Source: Streptomyces hydrogenans (GTDB lineage Bacteria; Actinomycetota; Actinomycetes; Streptomycetales; Streptomycetaceae). From it: DNA of 64,000 nt. Numbering within the stretch: position 1 is the first letter of the stretch; each line of letters opens with the position of its first letter. The stretch covers positions 124,001 through 188,000 of the forward strand of contig NZ_BNBS01000001.1 of NCBI RefSeq assembly GCF_014656075.1, given 5' to 3'. The position numbers were made by a program, and so were the translations under genes. Shown here one piece after another: positions 19,088-28,615 of this stretch. The notes under the pieces are model-generated. The model saw only the letters and a list, made by a program, of their open reading frames with translations, made no database searches and was not told the DNA's origin.

Positions 19088-19118
19088 AACCTTGCACGGG
19101 GCCGGAGTTGACGGTCAA
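19088..19118 (-). promoter_or_regulatory. Putative promoter of the discoidin/beta-helix gene
   Basis: On the minus strand TTGACC (19118-19113) is followed after 19 bases by AAGGTT (19093-19088), one base from the actinomycete TAGGNT-like -10. The predicted transcript start falls inside the LacI operator. The spacer is slightly long, which fits a regulated promoter. Confidence 0.5.
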
Positions 19119-19217
19119 GCCATGTGACACGACTTTTCTTTTGACTTGCATTAAGCATCGATCGGAAAACGGGCGCGTCCCTCCCGGACGGCCCAGCCAG
19201 CGGACACCCCACACCGA

Positions 19218-19223
19218 TAAAGT
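19218..19223 (+). promoter_or_regulatory. -10 of a leaderless lacI-family transcript
   Basis: TAAAGT fits TANNNT and ends 6 bases before the ATG at 19230, so transcription would begin at or next to the start codon. No Shine-Dalgarno is present in between, which supports a leaderless mRNA. Confidence 0.5.
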
Positions 19224-19229
19224 GCGTGG

Positions 19230-20249
19230 ATGGGGAATCGAGGTCCGACGCTCGAGGACGTCGCGCGCGAGGCGGGGGTGTCACGCGCGACGGTGTCCCG
19301 CGTGGTCAACGGCGTGCGGAACGTGGCTCCGGAGATCCAGGAGGCGGTCCTCGCGGCCGTCGCCAGGACCGGCTACGCGCCCAACCAGGCGGCCCGCTCC
19401 CTGGTCACCCGGCGCACCGGCGCGGTCGCCCTGGTTCTGTCGGCGACCGGCGGGTCCTTCACCGCCCGCCTCTTCTCCGACCCCTTCTTCGGCCGCGTCG
19501 TCGACGGCGTGCTCCCGGTGCTGCGCGAGCGCGCGGTGCAGCCCGTGCTGCTGGTCGCGGAGTCGGAGCCGGCCCGGGCGCAGCTGGTGGAGTACCTGCG
19601 GCGCGGCGGGGCCGACGGCGCGCTGGTGGTGCCGCTCGACGAGGAGGACCCGCTGCCCGGGATGCTGGTCGGGGCCGGACTGCCCACGGTGCTCTTCGGA
19701 CGCCCGAGGAGCGGCGTCCGCTGCGGCTGGGTGGACCTGGACAACACCGCGGGAGCCCGGATCGCCGCCGAGCACCTGTGGGCGGCCGGCCGGCGGCGCC
19801 CCGCGACCATCGCGGCGCCGGTGACGGCACCGACCGCCCGCGAACGGCTGGACGGCTTCACGGCCGCGCTCACGGCCCTGGGCGCGGGCGAAGTGCCGGT
19901 CGAGCGGGGCCGGTTCACCGAGGAGAGCGGCCGGGACGCGATGGCCCGGCTGTGGGAGCGGGACCCGGGCATCGACGCGGTGTTCGCGGCGAACGACCTG
20001 ATGGCCCGCGGCGCCTGCCGCTACCTCGCGGAGCGGGGCGTGGCGGTGCCCGGACGGGTGGCGGTCGTCGGCTTCGACGACTCGGTGGCGGCGCACACGG
20101 CCGCGCCCCCGCTGACGACGGTCCGGCAGCCGGTGGAGGAGATGGCCGCGGCGATGACCCGGCTGCTCCTCACCCACCTGGACACGGGCACGCCGGAGAC
20201 CGGTTCGAAGCTCTTCGAACCGGTCCTGGTCGTCCGGGAGTCGGCCTGA
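19230..20249 (+). CDS. LacI-family transcriptional repressor
   Basis: 339 aa. The N-terminal helix-turn-helix PTLEDVAREAGVSRATVSRVVNG (residues about 6-28) and hinge (NQAARSLVTRRTGAVALV) are classic LacI. The periplasmic-binding-like effector domain includes AVFAANDLMARG and VAVVGFDDS. Divergent from the discoidin/beta-helix gene, whose promoter carries a perfect LacI palindrome. The ligand is probably a beta-glucan oligosaccharide released by the secreted hydrolases. The start ATG directly follows a -10 element, so the mRNA looks leaderless. Confidence 0.92.
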   Translation: MGNRGPTLEDVAREAGVSRATVSRVVNGVRNVAPEIQEAVLAAVARTGYAPNQAARSLVTRRTGAVALVLSATGGSFTARLFSDPFFGRVVDGVLPVLRERAVQPVLLVAESEPARAQLVEYLRRGGADGALVVPLDEEDPLPGMLVGAGLPTVLFGRPRSGVRCGWVDLDNTAGARIAAEHLWAAGRRRPATIAAPVTAPTARERLDGFTAALTALGAGEVPVERGRFTEESGRDAMARLWERDPGIDAVFAANDLMARGACRYLAERGVAVPGRVAVVGFDDSVAAHTAAPPLTTVRQPVEEMAAAMTRLLLTHLDTGTPETGSKLFEPVLVVRESA

Positions 20250-20285
20250 CCGCGGCGTCCCCCACCCGGGCGGCGCGGCCGCGGA

Positions 20286-21335
20286 TCACTCCTCCAGGGC
20301 GTCCAGCAGGGCGAGCTGCGCGGTCAGGTGCTCGGCGGACCAGGTGTCGAGCCAGTGCGCGAACGCGCCCTCGTAGCCGCGGGGTACGGACTCCGCGCGC
20401 ATGACGAGGGCGAGGTGGACGCGGTAGAGGGCGAGGCGGATCCGGGCCCCGGTGTCCAGGGGCGGGAGGGGGGCGACGGAGCGGTAGCCGGCGAGCAGGT
20501 CGGGGTCGTCCTCGGCGCGGCCGAGCGGGTCGAGCCCGACGAACTCCGCCAGCGGGTCGCCGAAGAAGGCCCGCTCCCCGTCGATGAGGCCGGCCAGCCG
20601 CCACGGCCCGTCCCCGTCCCGGTCGAGGACGAGGTTGCCCGCCCACGCGTCGAAGTGGACGAGCGCGGGCCGTTCCACCTCGGCCAGCCGGTGCGCGAAC
20701 CGGGCGGGCAGCGCGGCGAGCCGCCCGGCCGGGACGGGCAGGCCGACGCCGAACCGCTCCGCGTCGGCGAGCACGGCGCGGAGCATGGCGGTGAACGCGC
20801 CGGGCCAGTCCGGCGCGCGGAGCCCGAGCTCGGGGCGCGGATACCCGTAGGCGGGTCCGGTGACGGACGCGACCCGCGCCAGCTGCTCCCCCAGTCGGTG
20901 GCGCAGCGCGGCGCCGTCGGCGGGGGTGAGACCGGCGCGGGCGGCGTCCCAGGTGGTGCCGTCGAGGTGGTCGAGGAGCAGCCACTCGGCGGGGTCGTCC
21001 GGTCCGGCCGGCTGGTGGTGGAGGACCGTGGGGACCCGGACCCCCGCCCGGCCCGCGAGGCGGTGGAAGAGGGCCTCGGTGGCGAGCAGGTCCCGCTCGT
21101 GGGTGAGGGCGGGCGTACCGGCCCTGGGGGCGGTCTTGAGCACCAGCCGCCGCCCGTCGGCGAGTTCGGCCAGCACGGTGGAGTTGTAGAGCCCTCCGGC
21201 GAGCGCCGTGGTCCGCACGATCCGCACCGGGCCGAGGACCCGGGCGAGCCGGGCACCGACGTCGTCGGTGCCTGCCTCGGCGGGCGGGGTGGGGGTGGGG
21301 TCGGCTCCGGAGTGCGGTGCGGCGGAGGCGGCCAT
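20286..21335 (-). CDS. Aminoglycoside phosphotransferase (APH)-family kinase
   Basis: 349 aa with a kinase-like APH fold. ALAGGLYNSTVLAELADG forms the nucleotide loop, LVLKTAP supplies the Lys, LVHFDAWAGNLVLD is the Brenner catalytic loop (HxDxxxxN) and LIDGERAFFGDP is the metal-binding motif. It probably phosphorylates a small molecule such as a sugar, amine or antibiotic; its position near sugar genes is not proof. GAGGAG lies 6 bases before the ATG at 21335. Open sequence further upstream is low-complexity and not used. Confidence 0.82.
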   Translation of the reverse strand: MAASAAPHSGADPTPTPPAEAGTDDVGARLARVLGPVRIVRTTALAGGLYNSTVLAELADGRRLVLKTAPRAGTPALTHERDLLATEALFHRLAGRAGVRVPTVLHHQPAGPDDPAEWLLLDHLDGTTWDAARAGLTPADGAALRHRLGEQLARVASVTGPAYGYPRPELGLRAPDWPGAFTAMLRAVLADAERFGVGLPVPAGRLAALPARFAHRLAEVERPALVHFDAWAGNLVLDRDGDGPWRLAGLIDGERAFFGDPLAEFVGLDPLGRAEDDPDLLAGYRSVAPLPPLDTGARIRLALYRVHLALVMRAESVPRGYEGAFAHWLDTWSAEHLTAQLALLDALEE

Positions 21336-21511
21336 GGGTTTCTCCTCGTCCGTGGGGGTCTGGGAAGGAGCGGCGGAACGCCCCGGCCGCGGCGGGCCCG
21401 GGGCGGCTGCCCCGGGCCCGCTTCGGCACGTTGCGGGGTTCGCCCGCTCCGCCACGGCGGGCGGCCGGTGCCCGTCCCCTTCCGGAAGGAAGTGGGGGCG
21501 GCACGGACGCG

Positions 21512-21555
21512 GCGCGCCAGGCCGCCCCCCTGACGGTAGGGGCGGCCTGGCGCGC
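21512..21555 (-). terminator. Strong hairpin at the end of the ABC-GH1 operon
   Basis: GCGCGCCAGGCCGCCCC (21512-21528) pairs perfectly with GGGGCGGCCTGGCGCGC (21539-21555) over 17 bp with a 10-base loop. It starts 16 bases after the GH1 stop on the minus strand and separates that operon from the kinase gene. Confidence 0.85.
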
Positions 21556-21570
21556 GGTCGGGGGGGCCGG

Positions 21571-22938
<1,368 letters not shown>

Positions 22939-22973
22939 GGGGTGCCTTTCTGCGGTACGGGGCTGGGAGGACG

Positions 22974-23858
22974 TCACTTGACCGCACCCGCGGTGAGGCC
23001 GGCGACGAGGTAGCGCTGGAGGAGGAGGAACCCGACGACGACGGGGACGCTCACCACGAGGGAGGCGGCCATCACCTGGTTCCAGTAGACGTCGTTCTGG
23101 GTGGCGTAGCCCTGGAGCCCGACGGCGAGCGTGCGGGTGGTGTCGTTGGTCATGACGGAGGCGAAGAGGACCTCGCCCCAGGCGGTCATGAAGGCGTAGA
23201 CGGCGACGGCGACGATGCCGGGGCGCGCGGCGGGCACGATGACCCGGAAGAGCGCGCGGATCGGGCCGCAGCCGTCGACCTTCGCCGCCTCGTCGAGCTC
23301 GCGCGGGATCGAGTCGAAGTACCCGGTGAGCATCCAGATGGAGAAGGGCAGCGAGAAGGTCAGATAGGTGAGGATCAGGCCTTCGCGGGAGCCGAAGAGG
23401 GCGATGCCGGTGGCGTTGCCGATGTTGACGTAGATGAGGAAGAGCGGCAGCAGGAAGAGGATGCCGGGGAACATCTGCGTCGACAGGACGGTGACGGTGA
23501 AGACCCGCTTGCCGCGGAAGGTGTAGCGGCTGACGGCGTACGCGGCGAAGATCGCGACGGCCACGGAGAGGACGGTGGCGGCGCCGGAGACGACGAGCGA
23601 GTTCACGAAGTAGTCGGCGAGCGGGACCGTGTCCCAGATGTCCGCGTACGGGCGCAGGGTGAGCCCGGAGGGGATCCACTCGAACTTCCCGGAGACGTCC
23701 TCCAGCGGCTTCAGCGAGCTGGAGACCATCACGTACACCGGCAGCAGGACGAAGCCGGCGAGGAGGGCGAGGACGATCCGCCGGGTCCACAGGAAGGACC
23801 GGGGCGGGGCCATCGGGGAGCGCGGCCGGGCCGCGCGGGCGTGGGCGGCGTCAGACAT
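22974..23858 (-). CDS. Sugar ABC transporter permease (MalG-type)
   Basis: 294 aa with six hydrophobic helices. The cytoplasmic EAA loop [28 protein letters not shown] contacts the ATPase. First helix region [21 protein letters not shown]. The start overlaps the end of the MalF-type gene by 8 bases. No ATPase gene is in the operon, as is usual in Streptomyces, where a shared MsiK-type ATPase serves many sugar importers. Confidence 0.92.
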   Translation of the reverse strand: MSDAAHARAARPRSPMAPPRSFLWTRRIVLALLAGFVLLPVYVMVSSSLKPLEDVSGKFEWIPSGLTLRPYADIWDTVPLADYFVNSLVVSGAATVLSVAVAIFAAYAVSRYTFRGKRVFTVTVLSTQMFPGILFLLPLFLIYVNIGNATGIALFGSREGLILTYLTFSLPFSIWMLTGYFDSIPRELDEAAKVDGCGPIRALFRVIVPAARPGIVAVAVYAFMTAWGEVLFASVMTNDTTRTLAVGLQGYATQNDVYWNQVMAASLVVSVPVVVGFLLLQRYLVAGLTAGAVK

Positions 23859-24843
23859 CGGAGGTCTTCCTTCCGCGGCTGGTGAGCAGCAGGTAGACGC
23901 CCGTGACGAGGAGCAGGAAGAGCAGCAGGAGCACGGACATGGCCGAGCCGGTGCCGAAGTTCCAGGTCTGGAAGGACGACTGGTAGATGTGGAGCGAGAT
24001 GAGGTCCGCCGCTTCGGGGGCCGCCTCGCCGAAGAGCACGAACGGCGTGTTGAAGTCGTTGAAGGTCCACAGGAAGAGGACCAGGACGAGGACCTGGTTG
24101 ACGGAGCGCAGGGACGGCAGGGTGATGTGCCGGATCTGCTTCCAGATGCCGGCGCCGTCGAGGGCGGCGGCCTCGTACATGTCGCGGGGGATGTTCTGGA
24201 GCCCGGCCATGACGGTGAGGAAGGCGAAGGGCCAGCCCTTCCACACGGAGACGGCGAGCAGCGCCCAGAAGCTGTTGTCCCCGATGAGCCAGAAGGCGGG
24301 GCTGTCGCCCATGCCGAGCTGGTCGTGGAGGACGTGGTTGATGAGGCCGTTGTCGCGCTGGAACATGAAGGCCCAGGTGATGACGGCGGCGTAGACGGGC
24401 AGTGCGTACGGGACGAGGAAGAGGGTGCGCAGGAAGCCCCGGCCGCGGAAGTTCTCCTGGAGGAGGATCGCGGCGGCCGTGCCCAGCAGCCAGCACAGGC
24501 CGACGGAGAGCAGGGTGAACTGGCAGGTGGTGAGGAAGGACTTGAGCAGCGACTGCCCGACGGCCCCGTCGAAGTCGAGGGAGACCGAGAAGTTGTCCAG
24601 TCCGGACCAGGGGGCGGAGGCCCAGTCGCGGATGTAGAACTGGGTGAGTTCCTTGAAGCTCATGGCGATGCCCATGAGCATCGGCACGAGGTGGACGAGG
24701 AGTTCGAGGAGCAGGGCGGGCAGGAGCAGCAGATAGGGCAGTGCGAGACGGCGACGCCCGGAGCGGCGTGTGGTGCGCGCCCCTCCGGGTGTGGCCTTGC
24801 GCACCGCCGGCTCCCGCGTGGGGGTGACGGCGGTCTGGGTCAT
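23851..24843 (-). CDS. Sugar ABC transporter permease (MalF-type)
   Basis: 330 aa with six predicted helices after an Arg-rich N-terminus (GGARTTRRSGRRRLALPYL). The EAA loop is DMYEAAALDGAGIWKQIRHITLPSL. The ATG at 24843 is the first in frame after the binding-protein stop, 11 bases away; the longer open frame upstream is antisense-like. It pairs with the MalG-type permease to form the membrane channel. Confidence 0.92.
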   Translation of the reverse strand: MTQTAVTPTREPAVRKATPGGARTTRRSGRRRLALPYLLLLPALLLELLVHLVPMLMGIAMSFKELTQFYIRDWASAPWSGLDNFSVSLDFDGAVGQSLLKSFLTTCQFTLLSVGLCWLLGTAAAILLQENFRGRGFLRTLFLVPYALPVYAAVITWAFMFQRDNGLINHVLHDQLGMGDSPAFWLIGDNSFWALLAVSVWKGWPFAFLTVMAGLQNIPRDMYEAAALDGAGIWKQIRHITLPSLRSVNQVLVLVLFLWTFNDFNTPFVLFGEAAPEAADLISLHIYQSSFQTWNFGTGSAMSVLLLLFLLLVTGVYLLLTSRGRKTSDV

Positions 24844-24854
24844 GGGGCCGGTGC

Positions 24855-26165
24855 CTACTTCTTCGGCATCTGCTGCTGGGCCTTGTCGAGCTTGGCCTTG
24901 ACGGACTCGGTGGTGACGGGCCGGCCGGCGGCGGCGTCGGCGAACAGTTCCTTGACCGCGGTGCCGACGACGGTCTCGAACTGGGACTCCTCCGCGACCT
25001 GCGGGAGGGCGGCGGCGCTGGAGGCGAGGGTGTCGCGGATGACGGCGAGGGACGCGCCGGAGAAGGCCTGGTCCTTCTGCGCGGTCTTGACCGGCGGCAC
25101 GGAGCCGTAGGTCTTGTTGAGGGCGATCTGCTCCTCGTCGCTGGTCATGAACTTCACGAACTTCAGGGCGCCGTCGAGGTTCTTGGTGTTCTTGAAGACG
25201 GCCATGTTGATGCCGGCGACCATCGAGTTCGTCGAGGTGCCGGTGCCCGGCTTGCCCGAGGGGACGGGGGCGGGGACGACGCCCCACTCCTCCTCGGACA
25301 TGCCCTGGGAGGCGAAGGTCTGCGACGGGGTCTGCCACAGGACCATGCCCGTCTTGTCCTTGGCGAAGTCGCTGAGGGACTGGTTCTGGGCGTATTCGGC
25401 GTTGCCGGGGGCCACGATCTTGTGGGTGGCCATGAGGTCGACGTACTGCTTGACGGCGGCCACGGCGCCGTCGGAGGTGAAGTCGGGCTTGCCGTCGGCG
25501 GTGAAGAAGTCCGCGCCGTGCTGCTTGGCGAGGACGAACACCTGGTGGATGTTGTTGGAGAGGTTGGAGCCCTCGACGCCGATGCCGGACTTGCCGTTCT
25601 TGCCGAGCTTCTTGCCGGCGTCGACCACCTCGTCCCAGGTCGTCGGCGGCTTGGCTATGCCGGCGTCCTTGAACATCTGCTTGTTGTAGTAGAGGGCGTA
25701 GGCCATCGAGTAGAGCGGGACGGCGGCCGGGTCCTTGCCGGGGGCGCCCGTGGAGCCGAGCGCCGAGTCGACGAAGCGGTCCTTGCCGCCGATCGCCTCG
25801 AAGTTCTTCGCGTCCCAGGGCAGCAGGGCGCCGGTGGCCTGGAGGGAGGCGCTCCAGGTGTTGCCGATGTTGAGGACGTCCGGGCCCTGGCCGGAGGTGG
25901 TGGCGGTGAGGATCCGGTTGAGCAGGTCGGACCACGGGATCACCTCCAGCTTGACCTTGACGCCGGTGCGGCGCTCGAACTCGTCCAGCTCGGGCTGGAG
26001 GACCTTCTTGTCGACCTCCAGGCTGGAGCCCTGGTTGGTGGCCCAGTACGTGAGGGTCTTCGTGGCCTGGCCGCCGCCGTCCTCTCCGCCGCCGCCACAG
26101 GCGGTCGCGGTGAGGACGAGGGAGAGGGTGACGGCACCCGTGACGGCGGCTCTGATTCTGCGCAT
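24855..26165 (-). CDS. Sugar ABC transporter solute-binding lipoprotein
   Basis: 436 aa. Its lipoprotein signal peptide ends in the lipobox LTATAC (Cys23), followed by a Gly-rich tether. The mature part is a family 1 extracellular solute-binding protein: TKTLTYWATNQGSS, GPDVLNIGNTWSASLQATGAL, PLYSMAYALYYNKQMF. It captures the sugar outside the cell and hands it to the two permeases. The gene leads the operon and is divergent from the ROK repressor; the shared 171-bp region holds the putative operator at 26240-26260. Confidence 0.92.
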   Translation of the reverse strand: MRRIRAAVTGAVTLSLVLTATACGGGGEDGGGQATKTLTYWATNQGSSLEVDKKVLQPELDEFERRTGVKVKLEVIPWSDLLNRILTATTSGQGPDVLNIGNTWSASLQATGALLPWDAKNFEAIGGKDRFVDSALGSTGAPGKDPAAVPLYSMAYALYYNKQMFKDAGIAKPPTTWDEVVDAGKKLGKNGKSGIGVEGSNLSNNIHQVFVLAKQHGADFFTADGKPDFTSDGAVAAVKQYVDLMATHKIVAPGNAEYAQNQSLSDFAKDKTGMVLWQTPSQTFASQGMSEEEWGVVPAPVPSGKPGTGTSTNSMVAGINMAVFKNTKNLDGALKFVKFMTSDEEQIALNKTYGSVPPVKTAQKDQAFSGASLAVIRDTLASSAAALPQVAEESQFETVVGTAVKELFADAAAGRPVTTESVKAKLDKAQQQMPKK

Positions 26166-26239
26166 GGCTCCTGGTCCCTTTCAGGGAAGGCGGGAGTACC
26201 GACAGGGGGAGCGCCCGGACCGCTCTCCGCCGCGTCGGC

Positions 26240-26260
26240 TTAATTTAGGATGTGAGTTAA
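26240..26260. promoter_or_regulatory. Putative ROK operator between divergent genes
   Basis: TTAATTTAGGATGTGAGTTAA is an imperfect inverted repeat: arms TTAATTT and (reverse complement) TTAACTC agree at 5 of 7 positions. It is a striking AT-rich island in otherwise GC-rich DNA. It lies 75 bases before the binding-protein ATG and about 76 before the ROK GTG. TTAA-ended inverted repeats are typical of ROK-family XylR/NagC-like operators. Confidence 0.6.
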
Positions 26261-26298
26261 ACCCCATGAGAAGGTCGCGTCAAGGCTTGTCGTGCGGG

Positions 26299-26304
26299 TA
26301 TGTT
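26299..26304 (+). promoter_or_regulatory. Putative -10 of the ROK repressor gene
   Basis: TATGTT fits TANNNT and lies 33 bases before the GTG at 26337. No good -35 is seen at the standard spacing, so the call rests on the -10 and its position. Confidence 0.35.
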
Positions 26305-26336
26305 GCAGCGGACGACTACGAGGGGCGGGGACGAGA

Positions 26337-27638
26337 GTGCACGGGAAGAGTGGCCGCACGGTGCGCGACCTGCGGCGCGAGAACCGGACGGCGGTGCTGC
26401 GCAGGCTCTATTTCGACGGCCCGATGAGCCGGCTGATGCTGGGCCCCGCGACCGGACTCAGCTCCGGTTCGATCAGCAACGTGGTCGCGGAACTGGTCAC
26501 CGAGGGGCTCGTCGAGGAGGCCGGCAGCGTCGACTCGGCCGGCGGGCGGCCCCGCACCCTGCTGCGGATCGCGCCGGACAGCGGCTGCATGATCGGCGTC
26601 GACATCGGCGAGACGCGGGTGCGGATCGAGCTGTTCGACCTGGCCCTCACCGAACTGGCCCGCACCGAGCGCCCCTTGGCGACCTCGGGACCGCGGATCG
26701 GGCGGTACGAGGTCGGGCTCGTGGTGCGGCTGCTGCGGGACGGCATCGCGGAGGTGCTGCGCACGGCCGGCGTCTCCTCGGAGCGGCTGCTGGGCGTGGG
26801 GATCGGCGTCCCCGGCATCGTCGAGCGGACCCCGGAGGACGGGGCGGTGGTGCACGGACAGACCATCGGCTGGGACGCGGTCCCGCTGGAGCGGCTGCTC
26901 CGGGAGGCGGTGGACCTGCCGCCGGAGGTGCCGTACCGGATCGAGAACGGCGCCAAGACCCTCGGCCAGGCCGAGATGTGGTTCGGGGCGGGGCGCGGTG
27001 CCCGCAGCGCCGTGGCCGTGCTCTTCGGCTCCGGCGTCGGCGCCTGTGTGGTCACCGACCCGCTGGGCCCCGGGCGGGCGCTGGAGTGGGGCCATCTGAC
27101 CGTACGCGTCCGGGGCCGGCGCTGCCGCTGCGGCGCCCAGGGCTGCCTGGAGGCGTACGCCGGCGCGGAGGCGCTGCTCGAACGCTGGCGGGAGGCGGGC
27201 GGCGAGCCGCCGGCCGGCGCCGACGAGGAGACCGCCCTGACGGCGATGCTCGCGGCGGCGTACCCGGACGGCGGCCCGGCCGACGCGGTGGCGCTCACGG
27301 TCCTGGACGAGACCGCCGAGTACCTCGGGGCGGGGCTGGCCGACCTCATCAACCTCTTCCAGCCGGAGCGGATCCTCGTCGGCGGCTGGGCGGGGCTCCA
27401 GCTCGGGAGCCGGTTCCTCGGCTCCGTGACGGCGTACGCCCGCGCCTACGCGCTCCGCCACCCCGGCGGGCGCACGGAGATCGCGCTCGGGACGCTCGGT
27501 CCCGAGGCGGTGACGGTCGGAGCCGGACTCCTGCCGCTGGTCGACTTCTTCGCCCAGGGCGGGCGCCGCCCCGAGCGTGCGCCCAGCATCCCGGCGCCCG
27601 CGTGGCAGACGGCGCTGCGGGACCGGGTCACCACCTGA
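26337..27638 (+). CDS. ROK-family transcriptional repressor
   Basis: 433 aa. The winged-helix N-terminus runs VRDLRRENRTAVLRRLYF, then GLSSGSISNVVAELV. The ROK sugar-kinase-like domain has GVDIGETRVRIELFD, GVGIGVPGIV, and the zinc motif CRCGAQGCLE. The phosphate-loop region is present, so binding of a sugar ligand is likely, while kinase activity is not expected. It should control the divergent sugar ABC-GH1 operon. The GTG at 26337 is chosen because the helix-turn-helix follows it directly; the ATG at 26292 would add 15 odd residues. Confidence 0.9.
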   Translation: MHGKSGRTVRDLRRENRTAVLRRLYFDGPMSRLMLGPATGLSSGSISNVVAELVTEGLVEEAGSVDSAGGRPRTLLRIAPDSGCMIGVDIGETRVRIELFDLALTELARTERPLATSGPRIGRYEVGLVVRLLRDGIAEVLRTAGVSSERLLGVGIGVPGIVERTPEDGAVVHGQTIGWDAVPLERLLREAVDLPPEVPYRIENGAKTLGQAEMWFGAGRGARSAVAVLFGSGVGACVVTDPLGPGRALEWGHLTVRVRGRRCRCGAQGCLEAYAGAEALLERWREAGGEPPAGADEETALTAMLAAAYPDGGPADAVALTVLDETAEYLGAGLADLINLFQPERILVGGWAGLQLGSRFLGSVTAYARAYALRHPGGRTEIALGTLGPEAVTVGAGLLPLVDFFAQGGRRPERAPSIPAPAWQTALRDRVTT

Positions 27639-27656
27639 GACCCGGCCCCGCGCCGG

Positions 27657-28424
27657 CTACGCGTAGGGGTCGAAGGAGATGCCGGCCGGCTTCGCCTTGG
27701 CGAGGTGGTCGGCGAAGCTGCCGTCCTTGAGCCCGAAGTGGGCGCTGCCGAAGTCGGCCCGGCTGAGCTTCTCGCGGATGCCGGGCGGGTAGCCGTTCCA
27801 GCCGACGAGGGCAGGGAACTGCCAGGTGCCCTGGTGGTTCTCGGGCGGCTCGTCGTTGCCGTTGGCGGCCCGGAAGCAGTGGGTGCCGATGCCGTCCTTG
27901 TGGTACACGACCTTCGGGTGGGTGCCGTCCCAGCGGATCCTGTCCCGGGCGTGCACGGTGAAGGAGCCGTGGTTCGAGGTGGAGACGTACTCGGCCTGCC
28001 CGTTCCGGATCCAGACGACGACGTGCTCCCAGTCGTGCCGGTGGCCGCCGAGCCCGCTGCCCCAGACGGCCTGGTCCTTCTCGAAGTACAGGCCGTAGAG
28101 GACCGCGCACCACTCGTGGTCGCAGAGCGCGCGCGAGTAGCCGTTGGTGCCGGCCAGGTCCCAGGAGTCCCGGCACTGGCCGCTGACCGTGCCGGACGGG
28201 TTGAGCCCGGGGTTGAGGGTGCCGTCGGGGCCGATCGCGGCGGTCGGGTAGCAGCCGTCCGTGTCGTAGTCGTACGCGGGCTGGTAGGTCCGCTCCAGGG
28301 CGTCCGCGTTCGCGGGGAGCGCGGGCGGCGGAGCGGCGAGGGCGCCGCCCGGGAACGCGAGGAGGAGCATGAGGGCGCCGCCGAGGACGGCGGCTCCCTT
28401 CGTGACGCGGCGCGAGGTCTTCAA
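27657..28424 (-). CDS. Secreted NPP1-family (necrosis-inducing-like) protein
   Basis: 255 aa with a signal peptide (LKTSRRVTKGAAVLGGALML, then FPGGALA). The NPP1 hallmark heptapeptide GHRHDWE lies in the middle, with paired Cys (DGCYP, GQCRD, CDHEWC). NPP1/NLP proteins of plant-associated microbes bind plant membrane sphingolipids and can be cytolytic; saprophytic Streptomyces carry them too. TTG at 28424 is the chosen start: GGGAGCCGGAG lies just upstream and the signal peptide begins there. The SRR motif hints at, but does not prove, Tat export. Convergent with the ROK gene, 18 bases apart. Confidence 0.85.
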   Translation of the reverse strand: MKTSRRVTKGAAVLGGALMLLLAFPGGALAAPPPALPANADALERTYQPAYDYDTDGCYPTAAIGPDGTLNPGLNPSGTVSGQCRDSWDLAGTNGYSRALCDHEWCAVLYGLYFEKDQAVWGSGLGGHRHDWEHVVVWIRNGQAEYVSTSNHGSFTVHARDRIRWDGTHPKVVYHKDGIGTHCFRAANGNDEPPENHQGTWQFPALVGWNGYPPGIREKLSRADFGSAHFGLKDGSFADHLAKAKPAGISFDPYA

Positions 28425-28560
28425 CTCCGGCTCCCTGGTGGGGTCGAGGCGACGGGGTGGGGGGTCGCACCGCGGGACGGACGGTGGACCTGCCGATCGG
28501 GCGCTGACATGCCCACTCCAAGAGCCCGTCAAACGGCCGGCAACCGCGGAGCGGCCGGGA

Positions 28561-28579
28561 ACGTCCTGATCAGGGACGT
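28561..28579. promoter_or_regulatory. Near-perfect inverted repeat upstream of the EEP gene
   Basis: ACGTCCTGATCAGGGACGT contains the perfect palindrome CCTGATCAGG, flanked by ACGT and GACGT. It lies 37 bases before the ATG of the EEP hydrolase, in the region shared with the divergent NPP1 gene, and could be a regulator site for either. No partner regulator is evident. Confidence 0.4.
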
Positions 28580-28615
28580 CGGGGGAAGATCGAGGGACGA
28601 CCGGGGAAAGGGCGG

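Noticed and set aside
26208..26228. GAGCG-N7-CGCTC as a LacI-type site before the ABC operon
   Set aside because: Arms are short and widely spaced; the TTAA repeat and divergent ROK gene explain control better.
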